5,629 nucleotides of DNA from Candidatus Taylorbacteria bacterium RIFCSPLOWO2_01_FULL_50_130 (GCA_001821155.1 MHSB01000062.1:1-5629), one strand, 5' to 3'. Positions 1-4,468 are shown, counted from the stretch's first letter. Program-made: numbers and translations. Notes: a model not told the origin generated them from the sequence alone.

Positions 1-120
1 CACGGGTTCTTGATTTCCACCCAAAAAGTAGAAAGCTCCGGCGATAAGGAGCACCACTACGCCAATGATGATTTGCCGCAATCCTTTTTGGCGGCGACCA
101 CCGGGTATTTCATCTGACAT
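1..120 (-). CDS. N-terminal fragment of a single-pass membrane protein
   Basis: The reading frame starts at ATG (bases 120-118, minus strand) and runs open off the left edge, giving 40 residues. The product begins MSDEIPGGRRQKG, a short polar and basic cytoplasmic segment. It is followed by a hydrophobic helix of about 20 residues (roughly 17-36, with an IIIGVVVLLIAGAFYFL core) and then NQEPV. The positive charges before the helix predict a cytoplasmic N-terminus and an extracytoplasmic body outside the window, which could be an anchored enzyme or a cell-surface protein. The start is supported by an extended -10 box ending 6 bases upstream and by the absence of an SD sequence. It is transcribed divergently from the small membrane protein at 226. 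The function cannot be told from this fragment. Confidence 0.72.
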   Translation of the reverse strand, partial: MSDEIPGGRRQKGLRQIIIGVVVLLIAGAFYFLGGNQEPV

Positions 121-126
121 AACGCC

Positions 127-135
127 ATTATATCA
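127..135 (-). promoter_or_regulatory. Extended -10 promoter giving a leaderless start at 120
   Basis: On the minus strand this reads TGATATAAT, a perfect TATAAT preceded by the TGn extension. Exactly six bases (GGCGTT) separate it from the ATG at 120, so transcription would begin at the start codon itself. The -35 position (about 150-156) only offers a T-rich TTTTAT/TTTTTA, which is tolerable for an extended -10 promoter. A GGAGG farther upstream is 19 bases from the ATG and lies before the predicted RNA start, so it is not the ribosome binding site. Confidence 0.65.
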
Positions 136-210
136 CTTCCCTCCGGGGCATAAAAAGCCTAACCAGTTTTTGCACTATACACAGCTCAAATATGAAGTAT
201 TCACTATAGA

Positions 211-219
211 TGTTAAAGT
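211..219 (+). promoter_or_regulatory. Probable extended -10 promoter, leaderless start at 226
   Basis: TGTTAAAGT combines a TGn extension with TAAAGT (4 of 6 matches to TATAAT). It lies six bases before the ATG at 226, the same spacing seen upstream of the genes starting at 120 and 4481. No recognisable -35 or SD sequence is present. The match is weaker than in the divergent promoter at 127-135. Confidence 0.42.
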
Positions 220-225
220 ATTGCT

Positions 226-546
226 ATGAAACCGAAGTTTAGTTTTTTGTATCTACTTTTACTATTTGCTGTCACAACCGCTTTATTGTATTTTGGTTTA
301 CCTTTTTTTCTGCAAGAAGATACCACCGGGGGATTTGCTGGAGTTGCTGAAGGTTTCGCGTATATCATCCTCTGGGGTCTGATATTTTGCTATTATCTAA
401 TGAGGAAATGTTTAATTTGGGTTTTTAATCGCAGAAATAATCTTACAGATGTTAAAATTGTCAAGAGGAAGGCAACTTGGTTGAGTTTAGTTCTTACTGT
501 TATTTTGGGTGTCTCTGTTGTTGTTTCGATATTTGTAGTGTTGTAG
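226..546 (+). CDS. Small three-helix membrane protein, unknown function
   Basis: 106 residues from ATG to TAG. Three hydrophobic segments are visible: residues about 5-29 (FSFLYLLLLFAVTTALLYF), about 43-60 (AYIILWGLIFCYYLM) and about 85-106 (LSLVLTVILGVSVVVSIFVVL). A basic loop (RRNN, KIVKRK) lies between the second and third, so that loop is probably cytoplasmic. The third helix runs to the very C-terminus. I recognise no family motif. Base composition is clearly more AT-rich than dinB or the protease nearby. Part of that follows from hydrophobic codons, but it could also mark a recently acquired gene. It is divergent from the gene at 120 and convergent with dinB. The helix pattern and the promoter-like sequence before the start support a real gene; the function is unknown. 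Confidence 0.62.
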   Translation: MKPKFSFLYLLLLFAVTTALLYFGLPFFLQEDTTGGFAGVAEGFAYIILWGLIFCYYLMRKCLIWVFNRRNNLTDVKIVKRKATWLSLVLTVILGVSVVVSIFVVL

Positions 547-548
547 TG

Positions 549-610
549 ACAGGAGTGATAGGTTAGCACGGTGTAGTCTGCATCTCCATAACTCGTAGCG
601 ACACACCTGT
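549..610. repeat. Weak inverted repeat between convergent genes
   Basis: ACAGGAGTG (549-557) and CACACCTGT (602-610) are complementary at 8 of 9 positions and lie between the converging ends of the membrane-protein gene and dinB. The 44-base loop is long and no U-tract follows on either strand, so this is not a convincing intrinsic terminator. No other terminator is visible between these two genes. Confidence 0.25.
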
Positions 611-619
611 AAAGAGAAA

Positions 620-1735
620 TTATGGAAGTAGTTTTTCTATTCTTACTCCAAGCAGTCTGATTTTCTTACGCTTAGGATTCTCACGCCGGTCAAGAAACGG
701 GAAGAACATTTGCGTAACATTACGGCGAAGCGTTTCTGCGTCAACGGCAGGCTCCGGTAGCGTGCGAGAGCGCGATACCGTTTCAAAATCCGCAAACCGA
801 ACCGTAAGCACGATCGTACGAAAACTTTTGAAGCCGCTCCTCGCAAGATACCGCGCAAGATTCCTCGCCTGCCGCTCAAGATACGGAAGCAGAATCTTCA
901 TCTCCAAGGAATCTTCAGGAAGCGTCTCCTGTTCTCCGATTGATTTTGCTGGTGGTGCATGCGCAATGACCGGTGAATCATCCTCTCCGCGAAATTTTAA
1001 ATACAACTCTTTCCCCCACTTGCCGAACATGCCGCGAAGTCTTTCTTCATCCAGTTTGCGTGCATGCGCGACCGTGCGAACGCCAAGATGTCTCAATCTT
1101 TCCTCCGCTTTCGGCCCGACTCCGGGGATTTTTCGTACGTCAAGCGGCGCAAGAAAATCAAAGACCGCATCCGGCGTAACTACCGTCAACCCATTTGGCT
1201 TTTGAAAATCCGACGCAATTTTCGCGATAAGCTTATTCGGCCCGATGCCTATTGAGGCGGTTAATTGTTCTCTTTCCAAAATGTCCTTTTTAATCACCGC
1301 GGCGATCCTCCGCGCCTTTTTGAACGAGCTGGCAAATGACAAATCAAAGAAACACTCGTCAACGCTTGCCCGCTCGAGTGCCGGCGGTTCCATTTCGAAA
1401 AGATTCTTTTGAGTCTCTCGCAAATGTTCGTGAACAATATGCACGATTTTCTTTGAAACCTCACTGTACTTCCGAAATTCCGAGGAGATGAAAACCACCG
1501 GTGGCAATCCTTTCTTACGCACTTCTTCCGAGAGCTCCCACGCTTTGCGAATCGGCATCGCGCTTCTGATGCCGTAGCCCCTCGCCGCATAGGTTGCGGT
1601 GGATACGACTCCGCGGCCTTTGCCTCCCTGCGGATCCGAGCCGACGACTATCGGCGTGCCTTGAAGGTACGGCCGATTGCGTTCTTCAACGGCCGCGAAA
1701 AACGCATCCATGTCCAGGTGAGCGATAATGCGCAT
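620..1735 (-). CDS. dinB: DNA polymerase IV (Y-family translesion polymerase)
   Basis: 371 residues. DinB copies past damaged template bases with low fidelity and without proofreading. The palm begins at once with HLDMDAFFAAVE, giving metal ligands D8 and D10 and steric-gate F13. Y49/R52 of STATYAAR (nucleotide binding) follow, then ASVDEC with catalytic D126-E127. SIGIGPNKLIAKIASDFQKPNG (about 161-182) closes the palm, RKIPGVGPKAEERL (201-214) is the thumb helix-hairpin-helix, and the little finger includes KSIGEQETL (264-272). An ATG 69 bases upstream is in frame, but its residues do not belong to the family, and the promoter -10 box overlaps them. The chosen start matches the family exactly. 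The stretch before the VDE motif (about 107-122) is a few residues longer than in E. coli DinB. The protein ends just after RLLGVRIEKLLP, so the C-terminal clamp-binding tail (QLVLGL in E. coli) is missing. Confidence 0.96.
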   Translation of the reverse strand: MRIIAHLDMDAFFAAVEERNRPYLQGTPIVVGSDPQGGKGRGVVSTATYAARGYGIRSAMPIRKAWELSEEVRKKGLPPVVFISSEFRKYSEVSKKIVHIVHEHLRETQKNLFEMEPPALERASVDECFFDLSFASSFKKARRIAAVIKKDILEREQLTASIGIGPNKLIAKIASDFQKPNGLTVVTPDAVFDFLAPLDVRKIPGVGPKAEERLRHLGVRTVAHARKLDEERLRGMFGKWGKELYLKFRGEDDSPVIAHAPPAKSIGEQETLPEDSLEMKILLPYLERQARNLARYLARSGFKSFRTIVLTVRFADFETVSRSRTLPEPAVDAETLRRNVTQMFFPFLDRRENPKRKKIRLLGVRIEKLLP

Positions 1736-1742
1736 GTTGTTA

Positions 1743-1771
1743 AATATACGAAAATACGAATTGAAATCCAA
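1743..1771 (-). promoter_or_regulatory. dinB promoter with direct repeat, leaderless start
   Basis: On the minus strand TTGGAT (1771-1766) is separated by 17 bases from TATATT (1748-1743), and the ATG at 1735 follows after 7 bases. This places the RNA start at or next to the start codon. No SD sequence is present. The spacer contains two tandem near-copies of an 8-mer (plus-strand ATACGAAA at 1746 and ATACGAAT at 1754). Overlapping the promoter, they could be an operator. They do not match the E. coli or Bacillus LexA consensus. Confidence 0.5.
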
Positions 1772-1854
1772 CGAATGACTGCGAATGGAAGATTCTGATT
1801 TCACTATTATTCGTACATCGTGCGCTTATTTCACCTATAAGCAGATGGCACACT

Positions 1855-1879
1855 AAAAAACCCTCCCAATGGGAGAGTT
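1855..1879 (-). terminator. Strong intrinsic terminator
   Basis: On the minus strand AACTCTCCC (1879-1871) pairs with GGGAGGGTT (1867-1859) around the loop ATT, a nine-pair stem with one G-T wobble. It is followed by six Ts (1860-1855). The T-tract is on the minus side only, so it terminates leftward transcription: the small RNA and any read-through from the Nudix-cyclase unit. It also insulates dinB. Confidence 0.8.
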
Positions 1880-1968
1880 CCTTAGTGAGGTCCTGAATCC
1901 TATCAGTCTTGTTACATACTGTCTGACCTTCCCTTGCGGTACAGCCATCGGATTCTAGACCTCACCTC
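1855..1968 (-). ncRNA. Candidate structured small RNA with its own terminator
   Basis: The intergenic stretch between the cyclase stop and dinB folds on the minus strand as a compact RNA of about 114 bases. The closing stem pairs 1950-1965 with 1885-1900: 14 pairs interrupted by one 2x2 mismatch. Inside, 1919-1944 forms a hairpin of CTGT/ACAG plus ACC/GGT with a 9-base GCAAGGGAA loop and a 3-base CAG bulge. A strong intrinsic terminator follows at 1855-1879. A TTGACT hexamer lies upstream. The next gene, dinB, starts about 120 bases past the terminator and has its own promoter, so the RNA is probably not its leader. It lacks the GGAAG/AGCAG hairpin core of the signal-recognition-particle RNA, is short for 6S RNA, and matches no riboswitch I know. 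The alternative is a structured 3' end of the cyclase mRNA. The class is unknown. Confidence 0.55.
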
Positions 1969-1995
1969 TATTGTACTCCTTTTTCAGCTAGTCAA
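1967..1995 (-). promoter_or_regulatory. Possible promoter of the small RNA
   Basis: The minus strand has TTGACT (1995-1990), five of six matches to the -35 consensus. Two -10 candidates follow: TACAAT (1975-1970) is the better hexamer but only 14 bases away, while AATAGA (1972-1967) has the ideal 17-base spacing but a weak sequence. Either would start RNA just before the closing stem at 1965. The conflict between hexamer quality and spacing keeps confidence moderate. Confidence 0.4.
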
Positions 1996-2002
1996 AGGCA
2001 AG

Positions 2003-2011
2003 TTATCCACA
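2003..2011 (+). promoter_or_regulatory. Perfect DnaA-box 9-mer
   Basis: TTATCCACA matches the high-affinity DnaA box exactly and is followed by an AT-rich run (2015-2029). It sits 8 bases beyond the cyclase stop codon and just upstream of the small-RNA -35 candidate. Only one copy was seen, and no dnaA, dnaN or origin-like cluster is present. It is therefore at most a regulatory or titration site, and a chance match is possible. Confidence 0.35.
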
Positions 2012-2019
2012 CCCCTATA

Positions 2020-2637
2020 TTATCTAATTACGGCCACAATTCGAGCCGGAGCGGCATCGGCGGCAAGACGGAGGGGAAACGCCTCAACAAAGAAATCCTT
2101 GATTTCCAAAAACGCCTCAAGATTAGCGAGGTTTTCCATGATGAGAATACCAGCGCCAAGAAGAATTTTATGGACCGTGTAGGGTATTTTGTCTGGGCTT
2201 GGTGTATCCATTCCAACCATTTTTATCCTGCGCTCTGCAAGTTCTTCTGCCAGAGCCTCCGTCATCACCGGAAAGTCGGTGAGATAATCTTTGTCGCGAT
2301 ATCTCTTCGAAAAGCCGGTGCAAAATAGAACAACGTCGCCCTTTTTAATCTCACAATCTTTCAATAGTACGGCATCTATCTCTTTCCGCTCCCTCGCGTC
2401 TATGCACATCCCTCTTCCGCGAAAAGATTCGAGAGGCAATTCATCAATCCGCTTTCCATCTTCAATAGTATGCGCCGGCGCGTCAATGTGCGTACCCGCG
2501 TGCATCGTCGTTTCAAGTTTGTGGTCGGCATATCCATCCTTTGAAACCGAGGCAATCTGTTTTAGTCCTGACTTCGGGTCGCCAGGATACGCTGGCATGG
2601 AAGCGGTAAATGGATGCGTAAGGTCAATTATTCTCAT
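2020..2637 (-). CDS. Cyclase / kynurenine formamidase-family metal hydrolase
   Basis: 205 residues of the PF04199 cyclase fold, metal-dependent amidohydrolases that include bacterial kynurenine formamidase (KynB). The start matches family N-termini (MRIIDLTHPFTASMPAYPGDP). The metal site is the signature HAGTHIDAPAH at 46-56 (H46, H50, D52, with H56 as the likely general base). The C-terminal signatures are also there: VGMDTPSPD, then HKILLGAGILIMENLANLE, and a final FPLRLAADAAPARIVAVI. The frame is open for 63 more codons upstream, but those overlap the Nudix gene and do not resemble the family, so ATG 2637 is preferred. It lies 40 bases after the Nudix stop on the same strand, probably cotranscribed. 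A weak CAAAGT hexamer 6 bases before the ATG could allow separate leaderless expression. No tryptophan-degradation genes are nearby, so the substrate is unknown. Length is normal. Confidence 0.9.
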   Translation of the reverse strand: MRIIDLTHPFTASMPAYPGDPKSGLKQIASVSKDGYADHKLETTMHAGTHIDAPAHTIEDGKRIDELPLESFRGRGMCIDARERKEIDAVLLKDCEIKKGDVVLFCTGFSKRYRDKDYLTDFPVMTEALAEELAERRIKMVGMDTPSPDKIPYTVHKILLGAGILIMENLANLEAFLEIKDFFVEAFPLRLAADAAPARIVAVIR

Positions 2638-2677
2638 GGCACAACTTTGAATAGTTCCGCACGTCCGCGAGCAAATG

Positions 2678-3091
2678 CTAAAAGTATTTGAATGGCGGAT
2701 AAATCGGAATTTTCTCCTTTTCAGCATCAGTTTTTGAGAACCAGCCTGCTTCAGTCTTTCTTTTTCCTTCCCAAAATACGAAGGTGTCTTTTGTGTAGAA
2801 AGATTTATCTGAAAGCTCACTCTCATAAACGAGAATAATTTCGTGATTGCGCTTGCCGCGATAGGTAAAAATGTTTTCTAGGGTCTCCGAAAATCGAAGA
2901 TTCCGCGTATCACACCCAAGTTCTTCCCTCATTTCGCGCCGAATTGTGTCTTCGCCTTTCTCCCCAAATTCAACATGTCCTCCAAGCGGCCGCAGAAATC
3001 CCTGATTCTTTACCTCGTCAAATCCGCGACTGAAAAGGAGTTTTTCGCCGTTTCGCACGATAAGCATGGCCTTAACAACAATAGCGGACAT
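2678..3091 (-). CDS. Nudix hydrolase
   Basis: 137 residues. Nudix enzymes cleave nucleoside diphosphates linked to another group X, such as oxidised or surplus nucleotides. The complete Nudix box spans residues 38-60: G38, E44, then R52-E53-M-R-E56-E57-L-G59. The REMREEL core supplies the glutamates that bind magnesium. C60 replaces the usual final aliphatic residue. LRPLGGHVEFGE leads into the box, the standard strand-loop before it. The rest, including TLENIFTYRGKRNHEIILVYE (about 70-90) and a C-terminal IPIYPPFKYF, fits a single-domain Nudix protein, but no substrate motif is evident. A stand-alone housekeeping role is likely. The cyclase follows after 40 bases on the same strand. The region just before the start is unusual, because a 108-base inverted-repeat element ends 12 bases upstream. 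The SD sequence is absent and only a weak CATATT is visible. An open frame upstream of this start is not coding-like. Confidence 0.93.
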   Translation of the reverse strand: MSAIVVKAMLIVRNGEKLLFSRGFDEVKNQGFLRPLGGHVEFGEKGEDTIRREMREELGCDTRNLRFSETLENIFTYRGKRNHEIILVYESELSDKSFYTKDTFVFWEGKRKTEAGWFSKTDAEKEKIPIYPPFKYF

Positions 3092-3103
3092 GATGTAGGA
3101 AAT

Positions 3104-3211
3104 ATGATGGGACTGTTGCCGAATAGCGTTTTTGTCACTTTTTGTCCAAAATAACCCTTATTTCTGCGTGGCAAAAACGACGATTTTGCCATTCGGCAAC
3201 AGTCCCATGAT
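3104..3211. mobile_element. MITE-like element with terminal inverted repeats and 5-bp duplication
   Basis: Sixteen-base perfect terminal inverted repeats, GGGACTGTTGCCGAAT (3109-3124) and its complement (3191-3206), enclose a 66-base interior. Both ends are flanked by the direct repeat ATGAT (3104-3108 and 3207-3211), as expected of a 5-bp target duplication. A second internal complementary pair (3127-3138 with 3168-3179, one mismatch) makes the element largely foldable. It has no coding capacity, hence miniature. The outer 11 bases resemble IS6-family ends (IS26 starts GGCACTGTTGC), but IS6 makes 8-bp duplications, so the assignment is uncertain. It lies directly upstream of the Nudix gene and may carry or replace part of its promoter. 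Confidence 0.6.
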
Positions 3212-3307
3212 TTGCGAATGGTTTTGTTGAACTATTCAAGATATGGCTCAAAATAATGCTATCTTTGGATTGGCAGCTGGAAAATAACTTTTTTGAAGAT
3301 ATGGCGT
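3212..3307. other. Gene-free spacer with a short direct repeat
   Basis: Between the MITE-like element and the first hairpin, AAGATATGGC occurs twice (3238-3247 and 3296-3305), 58 bases apart. The first copy contains the ATG of a 14-codon frame (3243-3287, MAQNNAIFGLAAGK). The second contains an ATG followed after one codon by a stop. GAACTATTCAA (3229-3239) also occurs on the minus strand just before the cyclase start (2657-2647). No family or terminator is recognisable, and I do not call the tiny frame a gene. Confidence 0.3.
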
Positions 3308-3364
3308 AAACTCCGCTCGTCCTATCCCTGTGCAGGAGCACAGGGCGTTCGGCGAGCGGAGTTT
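3308..3364. repeat. Two-tier hairpin, 12-bp outer and 8-bp inner stem
   Basis: AAACTCCGCTCG (3308-3319) pairs perfectly with 3353-3364. Inside, CCCTGTGC (3326-3333) pairs perfectly with 3338-3345 around the loop AGGA. The two stems are separated by unpaired 6- and 7-base strands. This is the strongest single hairpin of the island and the likely full-length form of the unit. Confidence 0.75.
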
Positions 3365-3424
3365 CCTTTAAGAACCCTCGGTTCTCAACGCTCGCTCGCA
3401 GACTCGCTCACTGCTCTCCTCCAC

Positions 3425-3444
3425 GGGGAAACTACAGTTTCCCC
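3425..3444. repeat. Perfect 8-bp hairpin, loop TACA
   Basis: GGGGAAAC pairs with GTTTCCCC around TACA. No U-tract follows on either strand, so it is not an intrinsic terminator. Confidence 0.65.
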
Positions 3445-3461
3445 GCCCCCTTTCGCTGATC

Positions 3462-3501
3462 CGCCATTCATCCCTGCCTAGGAAGGCAGGGAGTTCTGGC
3501 G
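3462..3501. repeat. Two-tier hairpin, second AGGA-loop unit
   Basis: CGCCA (3462-3466) pairs with TGGCG (3497-3501). Inside, TCCCTGCCT (3471-3479) pairs with AGGCAGGGA (3484-3492) around AGGA. Outer stem, internal loop, CCCTG-type inner stem and AGGA loop repeat the architecture of the 3308-3364 hairpin, although the stem bases differ. Confidence 0.68.
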
Positions 3502-3503
3502 AG

Positions 3504-3530
3504 TCATTAAAATAAGGATATCTTTAATGA
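3504..3530. repeat. AT-rich hairpin
   Basis: TCATTAAA (3504-3511) pairs perfectly with TTTAATGA (3523-3530) around an 11-base loop. It is AT-rich, unlike the neighbouring stems, and begins two bases after the preceding hairpin. Confidence 0.5.
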
Positions 3531-3551
3531 ATTATTCAGTAAAGCTTAAGA

Positions 3552-3585
3552 GCGACACTACAGGGCGTTAAACCCTGTGGGTCGC
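3552..3585. repeat. Two-tier hairpin containing ACAGGGCGTT
   Basis: GCGAC (3552-3556) pairs with GTCGC (3581-3585), and ACAGGG (3560-3565) with CCCTGT (3573-3578), around a CGTTAAA loop. ACAGGGCGTT is shared with the right half of the 3308-3364 inner stem, evidence that these units are related in sequence and not only in shape. Confidence 0.62.
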
Positions 3586-3617
3586 CAGCGGCTCACGAAT
3601 ACTCCGTGCAATTTAAC

Positions 3618-3635
3618 CCTGCGCAGAAGCGCAGG
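3618..3635. repeat. Perfect 7-bp GC-rich hairpin, loop AGAA
   Basis: CCTGCGC pairs with GCGCAGG around AGAA. A weak outer pairing (3601-3606 with 3640-3645, five of six) may give it the same two-tier layout as its neighbours. Confidence 0.58.
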
Positions 3636-3724
3636 ATGTCGAAGTTCGATGGTTGTTGAGAGATTAGCGGTCATAAGAACTTTTATGAACTGAAGAAGAC
3701 AGAAACTGTCGTGCATACAAGCCC

Positions 3725-3744
3725 CACTTTACTTGGGTAAAGTG
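3725..3744. repeat. Perfect 8-bp hairpin, loop TTGG
   Basis: CACTTTAC pairs with GTAAAGTG around TTGG. It lies 8 bases before the long palindrome and may belong to either unit. No T-tract follows on either strand. Confidence 0.58.
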
Positions 3745-3752
3745 AAACAGAA

Positions 3753-3929
3753 TGAGATGGTTACAAAACTATTTTTAAGCGAAATTTAGGACTTTTTGTT
3801 CGAGACGAGGAAAGCCAGCAAAATGATTGAGGCGTAGCCCGGCTACGACGAAAATCATTTTGCGCCAGCTTGACGAAGTATCGGACAAAAAGGACAAATT
3901 GCAGCAAGAATAGTTTTGTAATCATCTCA
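3753..3929. repeat. 177-base imperfect palindrome
   Basis: The two halves mirror each other around base 3840/3841. Matching blocks, from the outside in, are TGAGATG with 3923-3929, TTACAAAACTATT (3761-3773) with 3908-3920, the TTTTTGT region (3789-3803) with 3881-3895 (12 of 15), AAAATGATT (3820-3828) with 3853-3861, and CGTAGCC (3833-3839) with 3841-3847. Between them the arms diverge by substitutions and small gaps. Either strand would fold into a single rod-like hairpin of about 80 pairs. It ends 16 bases after the msrB stop, so it may end or protect that mRNA. It has no coding capacity, no obvious target duplication and no long T-tract. It could be a decayed MITE or a hairpin RNA gene. 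Confidence 0.72.
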
Positions 3930-3945
3930 ATGCTTCTTGTCCGCG

Positions 3946-4347
3946 TTATTCTGCGTGTCGTCCGCGCGTGTCTTCGCTGGATGAAAAATCAAGAGAGCAG
4001 GAGCTCACGCAATATCGCTTGCCAGTCTTTGTCGGGCTATCATCAAACACGTGCCCGAGATGTGCGGCGCATTTTGCACAGGTAATTTCAGTCCTAGGCA
4101 TACCCTGAGAGGTATCCAAGACTTGGACAATCGCTCCCGAAATCGCCTGCTCAAAACTCGGCCAGCCGGTACCAGAATCAAACTTCGCATCAGAAGGAAA
4201 AAGCAAAGCTCCGCATACAATACATCGATACATCCCTTTCTCACGATGATTCACGAATCTCCCAGAGAACGGCGCCTCGGTTCCTTTTTCTTGCGTTACA
4301 TGGTACTGCTCCGGCGTGAGTTTCTTTTTGAGTTCGTCATTTTGCAT
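3946..4347 (-). CDS. msrB: Peptide-methionine (R)-S-oxide reductase
   Basis: 133 residues, the usual size of a single-domain MsrB, which reduces the R form of methionine sulfoxide in oxidised proteins. The family order is intact: LTPEQYHVTQEKGTEAPFSG (10-29), structural zinc cysteines C42/C45 and C90/C93, FDSGTGWPSF (56-65), the histidines of HLGHVF (H97, H100), and RYC with catalytic C113. There is no signal peptide, so it is cytoplasmic. Two oddities: the resolving cysteine of many MsrBs (SGCGW) is T60 here, as in a common subgroup, and the usual RYCVNSASL reads RYCVSSCSL, adding C117 four residues after the catalytic one. The ATG is the only one fitting the N-terminus. No SD sequence precedes it. 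It is divergent from the serine protease and followed by the 177-base palindrome. No msrA is visible. Confidence 0.95.
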   Translation of the reverse strand: MQNDELKKKLTPEQYHVTQEKGTEAPFSGRFVNHREKGMYRCIVCGALLFPSDAKFDSGTGWPSFEQAISGAIVQVLDTSQGMPRTEITCAKCAAHLGHVFDDSPTKTGKRYCVSSCSLDFSSSEDTRGRHAE

Positions 4348-4352
4348 AAAAC

Positions 4353-4380
4353 AGTATGGGAGCGCTTCGTATTATATAAT
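4353..4380 (-). promoter_or_regulatory. msrB promoter region, two -10 candidates
   Basis: On the minus strand a perfect TATAAT (4376-4371) lies inside the palindrome ATTATATAAT (4371-4380) and would give a leader of about 17 bases without an SD sequence. CATACT (4358-4353) lies 5 bases before the ATG and would give a nearly leaderless mRNA like those of the neighbours. No good -35 is seen for either. Confidence 0.4.
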
Positions 4381-4468
4381 TGCGTCGTTCGGTCGGAATG
4401 GAAGCGCAAAAAGCCGTTTCTATTTTCTTCCTCACTAGCAAGTATAACATTTGATTGCGCCCATAAGA

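Larger units (their letters stand above)
3308..3744. repeat. Array of nine consecutive hairpins (palindrome island)
   Basis: This gene-free stretch contains nine inverted repeats almost end to end: 3308-3364, 3371-3385, 3425-3444, 3462-3501, 3504-3530, 3552-3585, 3618-3635, 3671-3688 and 3725-3744. Most stems are perfect with 3-7-base loops. Four share a CCCTG/CAGGG-type inner stem; two of those have the loop AGGA and one AGAA. ACAGGGCGTT occurs in two of them (3340-3349 and 3560-3569). No open frame here looks coding. It could be a cluster of REP-like palindromic units or a large structured RNA. The shared stem and loop design argues that the units are related. Confidence 0.68.

Noticed and set aside
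1736..1804. N-terminal extension of dinB from an upstream in-frame ATG at 1804
   Set aside because: The extra 23 residues are not part of the family, and the -10 and -35 boxes lie inside this stretch. The start at 1735 matches DinB N-termini exactly.
2638..2826. 63-codon upstream extension of the cyclase frame
   Set aside because: It overlaps the end of the Nudix gene in another frame and has no resemblance to the family. MRIIDLTHPF at 2637 is the usual family start.
3104..3211. tRNA-like gene, because a GGGACTG/CAGTCCC stem closes the minus-strand RNA
   Set aside because: The pairing continues for 16 perfect bases, with no T-loop, anticodon arm or D-arm. The flanking direct repeats favour an inserted element.
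3104..3211. Firm assignment of the element to the IS6 family
   Set aside because: The ends agree for about 11 bases, but the apparent duplication is 5 bases rather than 8 and no transposase is present, so I only note the resemblance.
3243..3287. Fourteen-residue frame MAQNNAIFGLAAGK
   Set aside because: It is too short to judge, with no homologous pattern or clear promoter. It is kept only as a note in the spacer entry.
3135..3341. Minus-strand open frame through the MITE-like element
   Set aside because: It crosses the terminal repeats and has no family resemblance or start signal.
3293..3481. Plus-strand open frame through the first hairpins
   Set aside because: Its codons are dictated by the inverted repeats, the residues are low-complexity Arg/Ser/Pro-rich, and no start signal is present.
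3567..3617. Integron attC sites, because GTTAAAC (3567-3573) and ATTTAAC (3611-3617) match the two core-site consensuses
   Set aside because: On both strands the two sites occur in the wrong order for an attC site, and no integrase or gene cassette is present.
3308..3750. CRISPR array
   Set aside because: The hairpins differ in sequence and spacing. No direct repeat of 24 bases or more recurs at regular intervals, and no cas gene is present.
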